NCBI GenBank assembly: GCA_003551455.1
Contig: PUMR01000023.1
Coordinates: 1-7,649 of the forward strand
Reading direction: 5' to 3'
Length of the DNA stretch: 7,649 nt
DNA from: Mollicutes bacterium
GTDB taxonomy: Bacteria; Bacillota_I; Bacilli_A; Izemoplasmatales; Izemoplasmataceae
Position 1 is the stretch's first letter. Every line of letters begins with the position of its first letter. Position numbers and translations under genes: made by a program. The notes under the pieces were generated by a model. It saw only the letters and a program-made list of their open reading frames with translations, was not told the DNA's origin and did no database searches. This document shows positions 1 through 6,490 of this stretch, one piece after another.

Positions 1-416
1 ATACTGCCGACTTCGGCCTCGACGCTGACACCTTTCTCCTTGGCTTCGGCCACGACCGCTTTCGTCTTGTCGATATTTTCATCGATGGGATAATGGGAGC
101 CGTCGAACATGACACTCGAAAAGCCGATGTCGATGCATTCCATGGCCGCCTCGTACGAGCCGTGGTCGAGATGGAGCGCCACCGGAACGGTGATTCCCAG
201 AGAATCCTTCATCGCCGCGACCATCGCATGAACGGTCCGGAAACCGCCCATATAGCGTCCCGCCCCCTCGCTCACACCGAGAATGACGGGGGATGCCATC
301 TCTTCGGCCGCCGTGAGGACGGCTTTCGTCCACTCGAGGTTGTTGATGTTGAACTGTCCGACCGCATAGCCTTCTCGCCGGGCCTTTTTCAACATTTCTT
401 CCGCAGATACCAACAT
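1..416 (-). CDS. fba: Class II fructose-1,6-bisphosphate aldolase (N-terminal part, runs off window)
   Basis: This cytoplasmic glycolytic enzyme cleaves fructose-1,6-bisphosphate into dihydroxyacetone phosphate and glyceraldehyde-3-phosphate using zinc. Only the first 138 residues are in the window; the 3' end lies beyond base 1. The start reads [13 protein letters not shown] and is followed by [13 protein letters not shown], both typical of the Gram-positive-type class II family. HLDHG at residues 82-86 holds the catalytic Asp84 and zinc ligand His85. FDGSHYP lies at 104-110, and EAEVGS at 133-138 carries a Glu expected to bind metal. The ATG at 416 is supported by AGGAGG (425-430) eight bases upstream and by a promoter at 453-481. 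The gene stands alone behind the pmbA terminator. No damage is visible in the part seen. Family assignment is very secure. Confidence 0.96.
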   Translation of the reverse strand, partial: MLVSAEEMLKKARREGYAVGQFNINNLEWTKAVLTAAEEMASPVILGVSEGAGRYMGGFRTVHAMVAAMKDSLGITVPVALHLDHGSYEAAMECIDIGFSSVMFDGSHYPIDENIDKTKAVVAEAKEKGVSVEAEVGS

Positions 417-424
417 AATCAAAT

Positions 425-430
425 CCTCCT
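425..430 (-). promoter_or_regulatory. Ribosome binding site of fba
   Basis: A perfect AGGAGG on the minus strand lies 8 bases before the ATG at 416. It fixes the fba start and implies strong translation. Confidence 0.85.
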
Positions 431-452
431 GTAAAGGAATTCAGCCATGCCC

Positions 453-481
453 ATTATATACCAGATGCCCATGAAGGGCAA
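453..481 (-). promoter_or_regulatory. Promoter of fba (sigma-A type)
   Basis: On the minus strand a TTGCCC -35 box (476-481) is followed by a 17-base spacer and a perfect TATAAT -10 box (453-458). Transcription should start near 446, giving a leader of about 30 bases before the fba ATG. It lies just downstream of the pmbA terminator, so fba is probably a separate transcription unit. An 8-base direct repeat (ATGCCCAT at 447-454 and 465-472, plus-strand reading) overlaps the -10 box and the spacer and could be an operator. Confidence 0.75.
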
Positions 482-499
482 TTGGTAATCCGTGACCAT

Positions 500-540
500 A
501 GAAAAAGGCCGCTTCCATTCTCTGCCGGAAGCGGCCTTTC
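500..540 (-). terminator. Intrinsic terminator after pmbA
   Basis: A perfect 13-bp stem pairs 504-516 with 527-539 around a 10-base loop. On the minus strand the GC-rich stem ends in a run of T (complement of 502-506). It begins within 10 bases of the pmbA stop and should end the tldD-pmbA transcript ahead of the fba promoter. Confidence 0.9.
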
Positions 541-547
541 GGGATGA

Positions 548-1861
548 TCAATTGCCGGAGATCTGCATGTTGTCGATGCGCAATGTGGGACTGCCGATAT
601 AGGAGAAGTTGAAACGGAGATCGTCGAAGACCTCGGTGACATTCTTGAGCAAATCCAGATAGTTGCCGCTCACGGTGATGAGGGAGACGGGTTGGACAAT
701 CTCACCGTTTTCCACATAATATCCCGTGGCTTGCAAGCTGAAGTCGCCGCTCACGAAGTTGGTTCCCGAATGCAATCCCTGCAAGTCGGTGATGTAGAGG
801 CCTTTGTCCATGTTCGCAAGGGCTTTTTCGGCTTTCGCTTCTTTGGGAACGATATAGAGGTTCGTCGGCCGGATGGTATCGCCGAAACTGTTCGCCGTGG
901 ATGTGGTGTCGTCCTTCTTCGCGGTCTTGAGGTCGTAGAGGTAGGTCTTGAGGTTCCCCTCCTCGACAACCGTCTTCTTCGCAGTGGCGACACCTTCATC
1001 ATCGAATGTCGCACTCTTCGTGCTCTTTTCCCGGAAAGGGTCGTCGATGATCGTGATGTTCTTACCGCCGACGTCTTTTCCAACAGCTCCCCGGAGTTTC
1101 GAGAGGCCTTTCTGGACGTATTCGGCATTGAACATGTTCACATAGGCCTGCAAGAGGTTCGCGCTCGCCCGGTTCTCCAGAAGGATGTCGTATTTCCCGC
1201 TTTTCACGGCCTTGGCGCCAAGGAGGCTCAGGCCGCGGTTCACAGCCTTGTCGGCCAGAGCTTCGAGGTCGAAGTCTCCCGCATCGTCGCTTTGGATGTA
1301 TTCGAGAGCCGAACGGGAATCATCGTCTTCACGTACGACCACCTCGGCGACAATCATGCCGCTGTGCACGGTGCGTTCAAGATCGAGCCCCTTGGAATTC
1401 TTCAAGAGGACCGTCTTCTTCGCTTCAGCATAGAAGGCCTCGGAGATGGACACCCTTTCGTCTTTCGCACGAACGAGTTTTTCCAGTTCGAATGTCAGAT
1501 TCTTCTTGTCTTCCACCGACATCTCGGCAAGTCTCGCTTCACCAAGACCTTCGATTTCGGGATATTCCTTGTCGCCTTCATAGATGAAGACCTCGTCTTC
1601 ACTCTCGACGACTTTGGCGCTGTCGATGATGGCATCAACCCATTCGTCCGTTTCACGCAAATCCAGGCTCTCTGTGGTCATTTTCCCCATCTTGCCGTCA
1701 TAGATGCCTTTGATCGTCAAACGGGCCGTGTCGGCGATTTTGTGCTTGTCCAGCTCTCCTTTGAAAACATCGAACTCGATCTCTTCGAGTTTTTCCACGT
1801 GGACCTGGACAGCTTCGATTCCTTTGTCTTGCGCTTTTTTGAACAACGGTTGGAAATCCAT
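548..1861 (-). CDS. pmbA: TldE/PmbA family protein (non-catalytic partner of TldD)
   Basis: This 437-residue protein matches the TldD/PmbA (peptidase U62) family in its PmbA/TldE branch. In E. coli, TldD and TldE form a heterodimeric zinc protease that trims unfolded peptides; it matures microcin B17 and degrades the CcdA antitoxin. The C-terminal part carries the PmbA signature: LQGLHSGTNFVSGDFSLQAT around 360-379, then ENGEIVQPVSLITVSGN (384-400) and SPTLRIDNMQISG near the end. The HExxxH metal site of TldD is absent: the aligned region reads LLENRASANLLQAY (227-240), as expected for the structural subunit. The ATG at 1861 lies 3 bases after the tldD stop, and its AAAGGGG ribosome binding site (1871-1877) sits inside the tldD 3' end, so translation is probably coupled. 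The native substrate in this organism is unknown. Confidence 0.92.
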   Translation of the reverse strand: MDFQPLFKKAQDKGIEAVQVHVEKLEEIEFDVFKGELDKHKIADTARLTIKGIYDGKMGKMTTESLDLRETDEWVDAIIDSAKVVESEDEVFIYEGDKEYPEIEGLGEARLAEMSVEDKKNLTFELEKLVRAKDERVSISEAFYAEAKKTVLLKNSKGLDLERTVHSGMIVAEVVVREDDDSRSALEYIQSDDAGDFDLEALADKAVNRGLSLLGAKAVKSGKYDILLENRASANLLQAYVNMFNAEYVQKGLSKLRGAVGKDVGGKNITIIDDPFREKSTKSATFDDEGVATAKKTVVEEGNLKTYLYDLKTAKKDDTTSTANSFGDTIRPTNLYIVPKEAKAEKALANMDKGLYITDLQGLHSGTNFVSGDFSLQATGYYVENGEIVQPVSLITVSGNYLDLLKNVTEVFDDLRFNFSYIGSPTLRIDNMQISGN

Positions 1862-1864
1862 TCT

Positions 1865-3253
1865 TCATTTCCCCTTTCTTCCACCGACGGTCATATGTGA
1901 GACGCGGATGGTCGGCTGACCCACATCCGCGGGTACGGCGCCCGAAAGCGAGCCGCACATACCCTGAGCGGTAAGCAGGTTGTCTCCGACCATGTCGATC
2001 CTCTTCAGCGCGTCTTTTCCGGTGCCGACAAGGGTGGCTCCCTTGACGGCCTCGGCAATCTTTCCGTCGCGAATCATGTAGCCTTCCATCACGGCGAAAT
2101 TGAAATCGCCGGTCGAAGGATTGACGCTGCCGCCGCCCATTTTCTTGGCATAAAGGCCGTGATCCGTGGCGGCGATGATCTCATCGAACGTCGACTCCCC
2201 GTTGTCGATGTAGGTGTTGCTCATGCGGGAGGTGGGGGCGAAACGGTAAGATTGGCGCCTCGAAGAATGCGTGGACTCTTCGTTCATCCGCTTCCCGTTC
2301 AGATAGTCTACCAGATAGCTTTTCAGTTGGCCGTCCTCGATGAGAACCCGACGTTTCTGGGGTCGGCCTTCATCATCGAAATTGGCACTTCCCCAAGCAT
2401 TTTCGATAGTGCCGTCATCAATGGCGGTGACCAATTCGCTCCCGATCTTCTCGCCCTTCTTGCCGGAGAAGACACTGGCGTTCTTGGCGACGGATGTCGC
2501 TTCCAGGCTGTGGCCGCAGGCCTCATGGAAGATGACGCCGCCAAAGCCGTTGTCGATGACGACGGGCATGGTGGCGCTCGGACACTCCTCGGCACGAAGC
2601 ATCGTCACGGCGATGCGAGCGGCCTCTTTGGCGACCTCTTCGACGTCGATTTCATCATAGAATTCAAAACCGCACGCTTTCCCGGGACCATTGGAACCGC
2701 TTTGCATATCCTTCTCGTCTTTCGCCACGGCATTGACGCCGAAGCGGGTCCGGCCCCTCTCTTCGGTCACATAGATGTCCTCGCTCGAAGCGATCCAGAC
2801 TTCCTGCATGGTGTCCATGTAGTTGATGTTGACCTGGCTGATGTCTTCGCTGTAGTCGCGGGCGGCCTTGTCGGCGCGTTGCATGAGGCCGACCTTGTCC
2901 TTGATGTCGATCCGGTCGAACGGCTTTTCAATCTTGTGTTTCTTGCCGCATATCATCTCTCCGAGGACGATCCGTTCCCGGACGCGTTCCCCTTTGAACG
3001 ACGAAGACAAGTCCCTCGCCAGGGAAAGAAGACTCTTTTCGTCGGTGTTGTTGGTGTAGCCATAGACACTCCGGTGTCCTTCGGCCACGCGGATGCCGAC
3101 GCCGGAAATACGTCTGTTGACAGCATCTTGGACGGCGTTCGACTGCATGGTGATCGTGGTCTGCTTGGTGCGTTCGACGAACACCTCCGCAAAATCGGCC
3201 CGGCTTTCCAACGCGGTGTTGATGATCCGTTCGAGCAATTCCTTTTGCAACAT
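1865..3253 (-). CDS. tldD: TldD-type zinc metalloprotease subunit
   Basis: This 462-residue protein is the catalytic partner of the TldD/TldE heterodimer in the cytoplasm. The zinc motif HEACGH (HExxxH, residues 243-248) lies in FHEACGHSLEATS, and the third expected ligand is Cys433 in GMCGSLSG near the C-terminus. Other family blocks are a glycine-bounded stretch around 231-241, RMSNTYIDNGE (343-353), GGGSVNPSTGDFNFAV (373-388) and a C-terminal GQPTIRVSHMTVGG. The N-terminal half contains DFAEVFVERT and GVGIRVAEG, as in other members. Length is close to the usual 450-480. The ATG at 3253 follows AAGGAGGG (3259-3266) by 5 bases. It is first in a two-gene operon with pmbA and has its own promoter at about 3300. 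All key residues are present, so it is probably active. The pair is widespread in proteobacteria and archaea but patchy in Bacillota. Confidence 0.94.
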   Translation of the reverse strand: MLQKELLERIINTALESRADFAEVFVERTKQTTITMQSNAVQDAVNRRISGVGIRVAEGHRSVYGYTNNTDEKSLLSLARDLSSSFKGERVRERIVLGEMICGKKHKIEKPFDRIDIKDKVGLMQRADKAARDYSEDISQVNINYMDTMQEVWIASSEDIYVTEERGRTRFGVNAVAKDEKDMQSGSNGPGKACGFEFYDEIDVEEVAKEAARIAVTMLRAEECPSATMPVVIDNGFGGVIFHEACGHSLEATSVAKNASVFSGKKGEKIGSELVTAIDDGTIENAWGSANFDDEGRPQKRRVLIEDGQLKSYLVDYLNGKRMNEESTHSSRRQSYRFAPTSRMSNTYIDNGESTFDEIIAATDHGLYAKKMGGGSVNPSTGDFNFAVMEGYMIRDGKIAEAVKGATLVGTGKDALKRIDMVGDNLLTAQGMCGSLSGAVPADVGQPTIRVSHMTVGGRKGK

Positions 3254-3258
3254 GGTTT

Positions 3259-3266
3259 CCCTCCTT
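3259..3266 (-). promoter_or_regulatory. Ribosome binding site of tldD
   Basis: AAGGAGGG on the minus strand lies 5 bases before the ATG at 3253. It is nearly the full anti-16S complement and fixes the tldD start. Confidence 0.8.
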
Positions 3267-3299
3267 GAGCTCGTAAGCGTTCACATGACACACATGGCC

Positions 3300-3308
3300 A
3301 TTATAACA
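3300..3308 (-). promoter_or_regulatory. Extended -10 promoter of tldD-pmbA
   Basis: The minus strand reads TGTTATAATGG, a perfect TATAAT (3300-3305) with an upstream TGN extension. No good -35 box lies 16-18 bases upstream (best is TCAGCA at 17), so recognition would rest on the extended -10. The position between the rpoE terminator and tldD, with a leader of about 40 bases, supports a separate transcript. Confidence 0.6.
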
Positions 3309-3338
3309 CAAAGCAAGCTCCCTGCTGAAGACATGTCC

Positions 3339-3367
3339 AAAAAAACCCGCCATTTTGGCGGGTTTTG
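3339..3367 (-). terminator. Intrinsic terminator after rpoE
   Basis: A stem pairs 3342-3351 with 3357-3366 (AAAACCCGCC with GGCGGGTTTT) around a loop of 3 to 5 bases. On the minus strand it is followed by a T run (complement of 3339-3345). It lies only a few bases after the rpoE stop and separates DUF1934-rpoE from tldD-pmbA. Confidence 0.9.
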
Positions 3368-3369
3368 GG

Positions 3370-4041
3370 TCAATCTTTGTCGTATTCGTCTTCGTATTGG
3401 TCCATGATGTCGTGATATTCCTCTTCGTCGAAGTCTTCTTCGTATTCTTCTTCCTCCATGTTGTCTTCGAGGTGTTCGGGTTCTTTCTCCTCGAGGACTT
3501 CGACTTCTTCTTCGGGAACGGCCGTCTCTTTCTCGGTGATTTCCTCGAGCTCTTCCTTTTTCACAATTTCTTCCTCGGCCTCTTCGGCGGCGCGTTCTTC
3601 GGCTGCCGCAGCTTCCTCTTCAGCCCGGATTCTTTCTTCTTTTTCAAGTCTTTCTTGTTCCGCCTGCGCCTTTTCCTCTTCCTGTTGGCGTTTCTCGAGC
3701 ATCTCCTGGTGTCTCTTCTCTTTATCCGCCTGTTCGGCCAGGCGTTTGTCGAGCTCTTCATTCTGCACTTCTTTGTATTCGTTGTAATAGGAGCCGTCCT
3801 TGGTCCAAAGATCGACTTTCTGGCGCGCTTTCAAGTCCCATGTGTTGGATCCGGTGTAGACGAACTTGGCACTGCCGACGATCTGCGCGTAGAATTCGTT
3901 CAATTCGTCGGCCTTGTCGGCTGCATCCTCATCCTTGGTTTTCAGGACTTGGTCAAAAAGCTCATAGAAATCCATGGGCTCTTTATGATCGCGCAAGATT
4001 TCCTCGGCGATGGTTATATAGCTTCTCTCTTCGTTTTCCAT
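3370..4041 (-). CDS. rpoE: DNA-directed RNA polymerase delta subunit with an inserted charged helix
   Basis: RpoE (delta) binds core RNA polymerase in Bacillota, lowers non-specific nucleic acid binding and speeds recycling. Residues 7-90 match the HARE-HTH winged-helix domain: YITIAEEILRDHKEPMDFYE, then LNEFYAQIVGSAKFVYTG and NTWDLKARQKVDLW. Residues about 93-170 form a long Lys/Arg/Glu/Gln/Ala-rich stretch, predicted by eye as a single charged helix or coiled coil. The rest, to 223, is strongly acidic with Tyr/Asp/Glu runs, like the disordered delta tail. The Bacillus protein is about 173 residues, and the extra length here is the charged helix. The frame is open upstream to 4092, but that lies inside the DUF1934 gene and has no ribosome site. 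The ATG at 4041 has AGGAGG (4048-4053) 6 bases before it. The DUF1934 stop TAG overlaps this site. Confidence 0.92.
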   Translation of the reverse strand: MENEERSYITIAEEILRDHKEPMDFYELFDQVLKTKDEDAADKADELNEFYAQIVGSAKFVYTGSNTWDLKARQKVDLWTKDGSYYNEYKEVQNEELDKRLAEQADKEKRHQEMLEKRQQEEEKAQAEQERLEKEERIRAEEEAAAAEERAAEEAEEEIVKKEELEEITEKETAVPEEEVEVLEEKEPEHLEDNMEEEEYEEDFDEEEYHDIMDQYEDEYDKD

Positions 4042-4051
4042 GACGGTCCTC

Positions 4052-4423
4052 CTATCGGTCCTCTTGTTCGTAGTGCAGTTCGATCTCGGCATGATGGACG
4101 GGCTGGCCGGATTGTTTCAGGGTGTAGACGATGTGAATCCTCTCTTGGTCCATCGTGAGTTCGTGGGTCTCCACATCGAAAACCATGGTTCCGTCCCGGA
4201 TGTGGTATTCGCCTTTATGGAGTTTGCCCTTCTCGAATGTGAAATCCAAGTCGTTATCGCCTTCCCGACGATAATCGAGCGCTTTCTCGCCCATTTCGAG
4301 AGTATGTTTGTCGCCGTTGTCATCGGTGAAGTCCATGCGCTCGTTCCGGAGGGTTCCTTCGGTCCGGAAACGGTCGACACGGTTCCCTCCCCGAAGAGTG
4401 AAATCGATACGGATTCCGCTCAA
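4052..4423 (-). CDS. DUF1934 (YwiB-like) beta-barrel protein of unknown function
   Basis: This 123-residue protein resembles the DUF1934 family (B. subtilis YwiB), small calycin/lipocalin-like beta-barrel proteins of unknown role. Visible features are alternating polar/hydrophobic strands, IRIDFTLRGGNRVDRFRTEG near the start, then MGEKALDYRREGDNDLDF, GEYHIRDGTMVFDVETHELT and a C-terminal strand IHIVYTLKQ. There is no signal peptide, so it is cytoplasmic. The start codon is TTG at 4423, preceded by AAGGTGG (4428-4434). An upstream in-frame stop limits extension, and the first internal ATG (residue 30) would cut off the first strands. It is first in a two-gene unit with rpoE, with its stop 10 bases before the rpoE ATG. 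DUF1934 genes near rpoE are familiar in Bacilli, often with argS between; argS is absent here. Confidence 0.78.
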   Translation of the reverse strand: MSGIRIDFTLRGGNRVDRFRTEGTLRNERMDFTDDNGDKHTLEMGEKALDYRREGDNDLDFTFEKGKLHKGEYHIRDGTMVFDVETHELTMDQERIHIVYTLKQSGQPVHHAEIELHYEQEDR

Positions 4424-4462
4424 ATAACCACCTTGCTTCGTTTTTTTCTAATGCGCCTATGT

Positions 4463-4491
4463 ATTATATACCATGTACTATTTTCTTGCAA
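4463..4491 (-). promoter_or_regulatory. Promoter of DUF1934-rpoE
   Basis: On the minus strand a TTGCAA -35 box (4486-4491) and a perfect TATAAT -10 box (4463-4468) are separated by exactly 17 bases. The sequence before the -10 (GGTA then TATAAT) is the same as in the fba promoter. Transcription would start near 4456, about 33 bases before the TTG start codon. Confidence 0.75.
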
Positions 4492-4531
4492 GTGCGACAA
4501 TTCCCGGCGTAAAACGGCCCGGATAAGCCCG

Positions 4532-5497
4532 TCAGGATGCACTTCTTTTGTATCTTGCGGCCAATTCGTCCAATGCCTCGAGAAGTTCCTTGGCCCGGTC
4601 CCATGTTCCGAGGTTGGCTCCGGAGGCGAGTTTGTGTCCGCCGCCGTCGAAACGGTTCGCGACCTCGTTCACGGCGGGGCCTTTGCTGCGGATGCGGGCC
4701 CGGACCTCTTTCTCCTCGTATTCGGCCAAGAGTGTCCACACGGGGCAGTCCTCGAAGACGCCGAGCTCGTTCACGAGGCTTGCGGCCTCTTCCAGGGTGA
4801 CACCGTATTCCTCGATGAGTTCATGGGTGATCTCGATGTAGGCCACGCCGTTTTCCGTCTTTTTATAGTTTTGCAGCACGTATCCCTTGAAGCGGGTGAG
4901 TTCTTCGCTTCTTACATCCAGATTCAAGAAGATTTCCTCGGTCTCCAAGCCCATGTCATAAAGGACGGCGATGGCCCGGAAGGTATCCCCGTCGACGCCG
5001 GGATACTTGAATCTTCCCGTATCGGTGAGGGTTCCGGTATAGAGGGCTTTCATACCCTTTTGAGTAAGTTTGTATGTATCTTGATGCAATGCGAAGAGAT
5101 CGAGGATGATGAGCGTTGTCGCCGGTCTTTCGGTGTCGACATACTCGATGTCTCCGAAAGAGTCGACGAGGATGTGATGGTCGATCTTGATCAAGAAATC
5201 ACCTTGGTCATACCGTTGGTCGGCGATCCTGTCCGGGTTCGCCGTGTCGACGGCGATGACGAGCGATCCTTTAAAGGCGGAATCGGAAACTTCGTCGGTA
5301 CGGCCGAGGAATTTGACATACTCGGCTTCCTCGCCGCTGACCAGGACCTCCTTCTTCGGATAAGTGGTCTCGATCATGTCTTTCAGACCGAAAGCCGCCC
5401 CCATGCAGTCCCCGTCGGGACGGGCGTGGGGGAGAATGATGATCCGCTCGTATTCGCGGATCTTTTCGTGTATACGTTGCAGCTTCTCCTTATCCAT
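4532..5497 (-). CDS. nrnA: DHH/DHHA1 phosphoesterase, NrnA-like (second copy of a tandem pair)
   Basis: This 321-residue protein belongs to the NrnA family, Mn-dependent DHH phosphoesterases that hydrolyse short oligoribonucleotides (nanoRNA) and often 3'-phosphoadenosine 5'-phosphate. All expected motifs are present: motif I HARPDGDCMGA (His24, Asp28, Asp30), DTAN (84-87), IDHH (105-108), GTLTDTGRF (155-163), and in the DHHA1 domain RSKGP (270-274) and FDGGGHKLASGA (283-294). Length is normal for the family. The ATG at 5497 overlaps the stop of the upstream paralog by 8 bases and follows AGGATGG (5504-5510), so translation is likely coupled. It aligns end to end with that paralog but differs at several motifs. 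This copy keeps the classical DTAN and RSKGP residues of B. subtilis NrnA. It is the last gene of the probable nuclease operon and is followed by at most a weak hairpin. Confidence 0.93.
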   Translation of the reverse strand: MDKEKLQRIHEKIREYERIIILPHARPDGDCMGAAFGLKDMIETTYPKKEVLVSGEEAEYVKFLGRTDEVSDSAFKGSLVIAVDTANPDRIADQRYDQGDFLIKIDHHILVDSFGDIEYVDTERPATTLIILDLFALHQDTYKLTQKGMKALYTGTLTDTGRFKYPGVDGDTFRAIAVLYDMGLETEEIFLNLDVRSEELTRFKGYVLQNYKKTENGVAYIEITHELIEEYGVTLEEAASLVNELGVFEDCPVWTLLAEYEEKEVRARIRSKGPAVNEVANRFDGGGHKLASGANLGTWDRAKELLEALDELAARYKRSAS

Positions 5498-6434
5498 CTT
5501 CTTCCATCCTTTCGAAGCGTGCGTCGAGATCGGCCAGTATCCGGTCGGTCATCTCCCAGGAATCGACCGTGCATCCGCAAGCCAGATCATGGCCGCCGCC
5601 GCCGTATTTCTTGGCGATATCCACGACAGGTACGGATTTGCTCCGGAGTTCGCATTGGATCATGCCGTCGTCGTCTTCTGTGAAATTCGCCCAGGCGGGA
5701 ATGCCCTTGATGCCGGCCATCTGGTTCACCATACCCCGACTCACGGTGAACGTCGAGACCCGGAAGCGCGATTTCAAGTCGCGGGCGTTCTTCATATAGG
5801 CGACACGGTTGGATGTCGTTTTGAAGTGGTTGATGAAATATCCTTTCAGTCGTTTCAGATTCAGATCCTCGTCGTAGAGGGAATCGTAGACTTCCTGCAC
5901 CCGGGCTCCTTGATCACAGAGATAGGCGGCCATGCGGAAAGCGAAGGCGTCGGTGGAAGGATAGAGGAATCTGCCGCTGTCGGTGACGAGACCGGCGAAA
6001 AGGCAGGTCGCCGCGTCCGCACTCACATAGAGATCGTGTTTGCTGCACATCTCGGCGATGATGAGTGTTGTGGCGATGTAATCGGAACGAGACACGAACA
6101 GGTCGGCAAAATCGGTGTCGTTCTTGTGATGGTCGATGACGATGGTCTCTTGCGCCAAACGGAAGCGCTCATCGCTCACACGAGCCGCCTGAGCGACATC
6201 GAGCACGATGGCGAGTGCCCCCTCGAATGCCGAATCGGGAATCTTGTCCATGTCTCCCAAAAAGTCGAAAACGGTCATGTCTCCGACAACGTGGACATTC
6301 TTGCCCGGATAGTTGTCTTCGATGATTTTTTTGAGTCCGATCTGCGAACCGAGGGCGTCGAGGTCGGGCTGGATGTGTCTGTGGATGATGATGGTGTCGT
6401 ATGCTTGTATCTTGTCCAAAATTTTCCGATACAT
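5490..6434 (-). CDS. DHH/DHHA1 phosphoesterase, NrnA-like (first copy, variant motif II)
   Basis: This 314-residue protein is a second full-length member of the NrnA family. Its N-terminus is very like B. subtilis NrnA: YDTIIIHRHIQPDLDALGSQ (12-31) carries metal ligands His20, Asp24 and Asp26. IVIDHHKND (98-106) is the DHH motif and GLVTDSGRF (148-156) the next metal-binding block. The DHHA1 end has YGGGGHDLACGC (277-288). Motif II is DVAQ (79-82) where the sister gene has DTAN: the metal-binding Asp is kept but Thr and Asn are replaced. RSKG is RSKS, and the GGGH-following ASGA is ACGC. It is probably an active phosphodiesterase whose substrate preference has shifted. The ATG at 6434 follows GAGGAG (6444-6449) by 9 bases. 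It lies 56 bases after the lipoprotein nuclease gene with no terminator between, consistent with one operon. Confidence 0.9.
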   Translation of the reverse strand: MYRKILDKIQAYDTIIIHRHIQPDLDALGSQIGLKKIIEDNYPGKNVHVVGDMTVFDFLGDMDKIPDSAFEGALAIVLDVAQAARVSDERFRLAQETIVIDHHKNDTDFADLFVSRSDYIATTLIIAEMCSKHDLYVSADAATCLFAGLVTDSGRFLYPSTDAFAFRMAAYLCDQGARVQEVYDSLYDEDLNLKRLKGYFINHFKTTSNRVAYMKNARDLKSRFRVSTFTVSRGMVNQMAGIKGIPAWANFTEDDDGMIQCELRSKSVPVVDIAKKYGGGGHDLACGCTVDSWEMTDRILADLDARFERMEEDG

Positions 6435-6490
6435 CGTTGTCCACTCCTCTTGTCAAAGTTCTTGTTGGCCGAGCTCCTCATTTCCCGACA

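Noticed and set aside
4042..4092. Longer N-terminus for RpoE starting at 4092
   Set aside because: The extra 17 residues overlap the DUF1934 coding region in another frame, have no ribosome site and are not part of the HARE-HTH domain; AGGAGG points to the ATG at 4041.
4511..4532. Terminator after the second nrnA-like gene
   Set aside because: Only a 5-bp stem with a bulge can be drawn before a TTTT; too weak to call, although the following DUF1934 promoter suggests a transcript boundary.
4040..5683. A 547-residue open frame on the plus strand, and similar long plus-strand frames at 692-1900, 2159-3268 and 5364-6515
   Set aside because: They lie antisense to genes with clear family motifs, lack ribosome sites and show no recognisable domains; they mirror the codon pattern of the real genes.
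6451..6456. Perfect TTGACA -35 box on the minus strand just before the first nrnA-like gene
   Set aside because: The matching -10 position 17 bases on falls inside the coding region and reads TGTATC; no start could serve the ATG at 6434.
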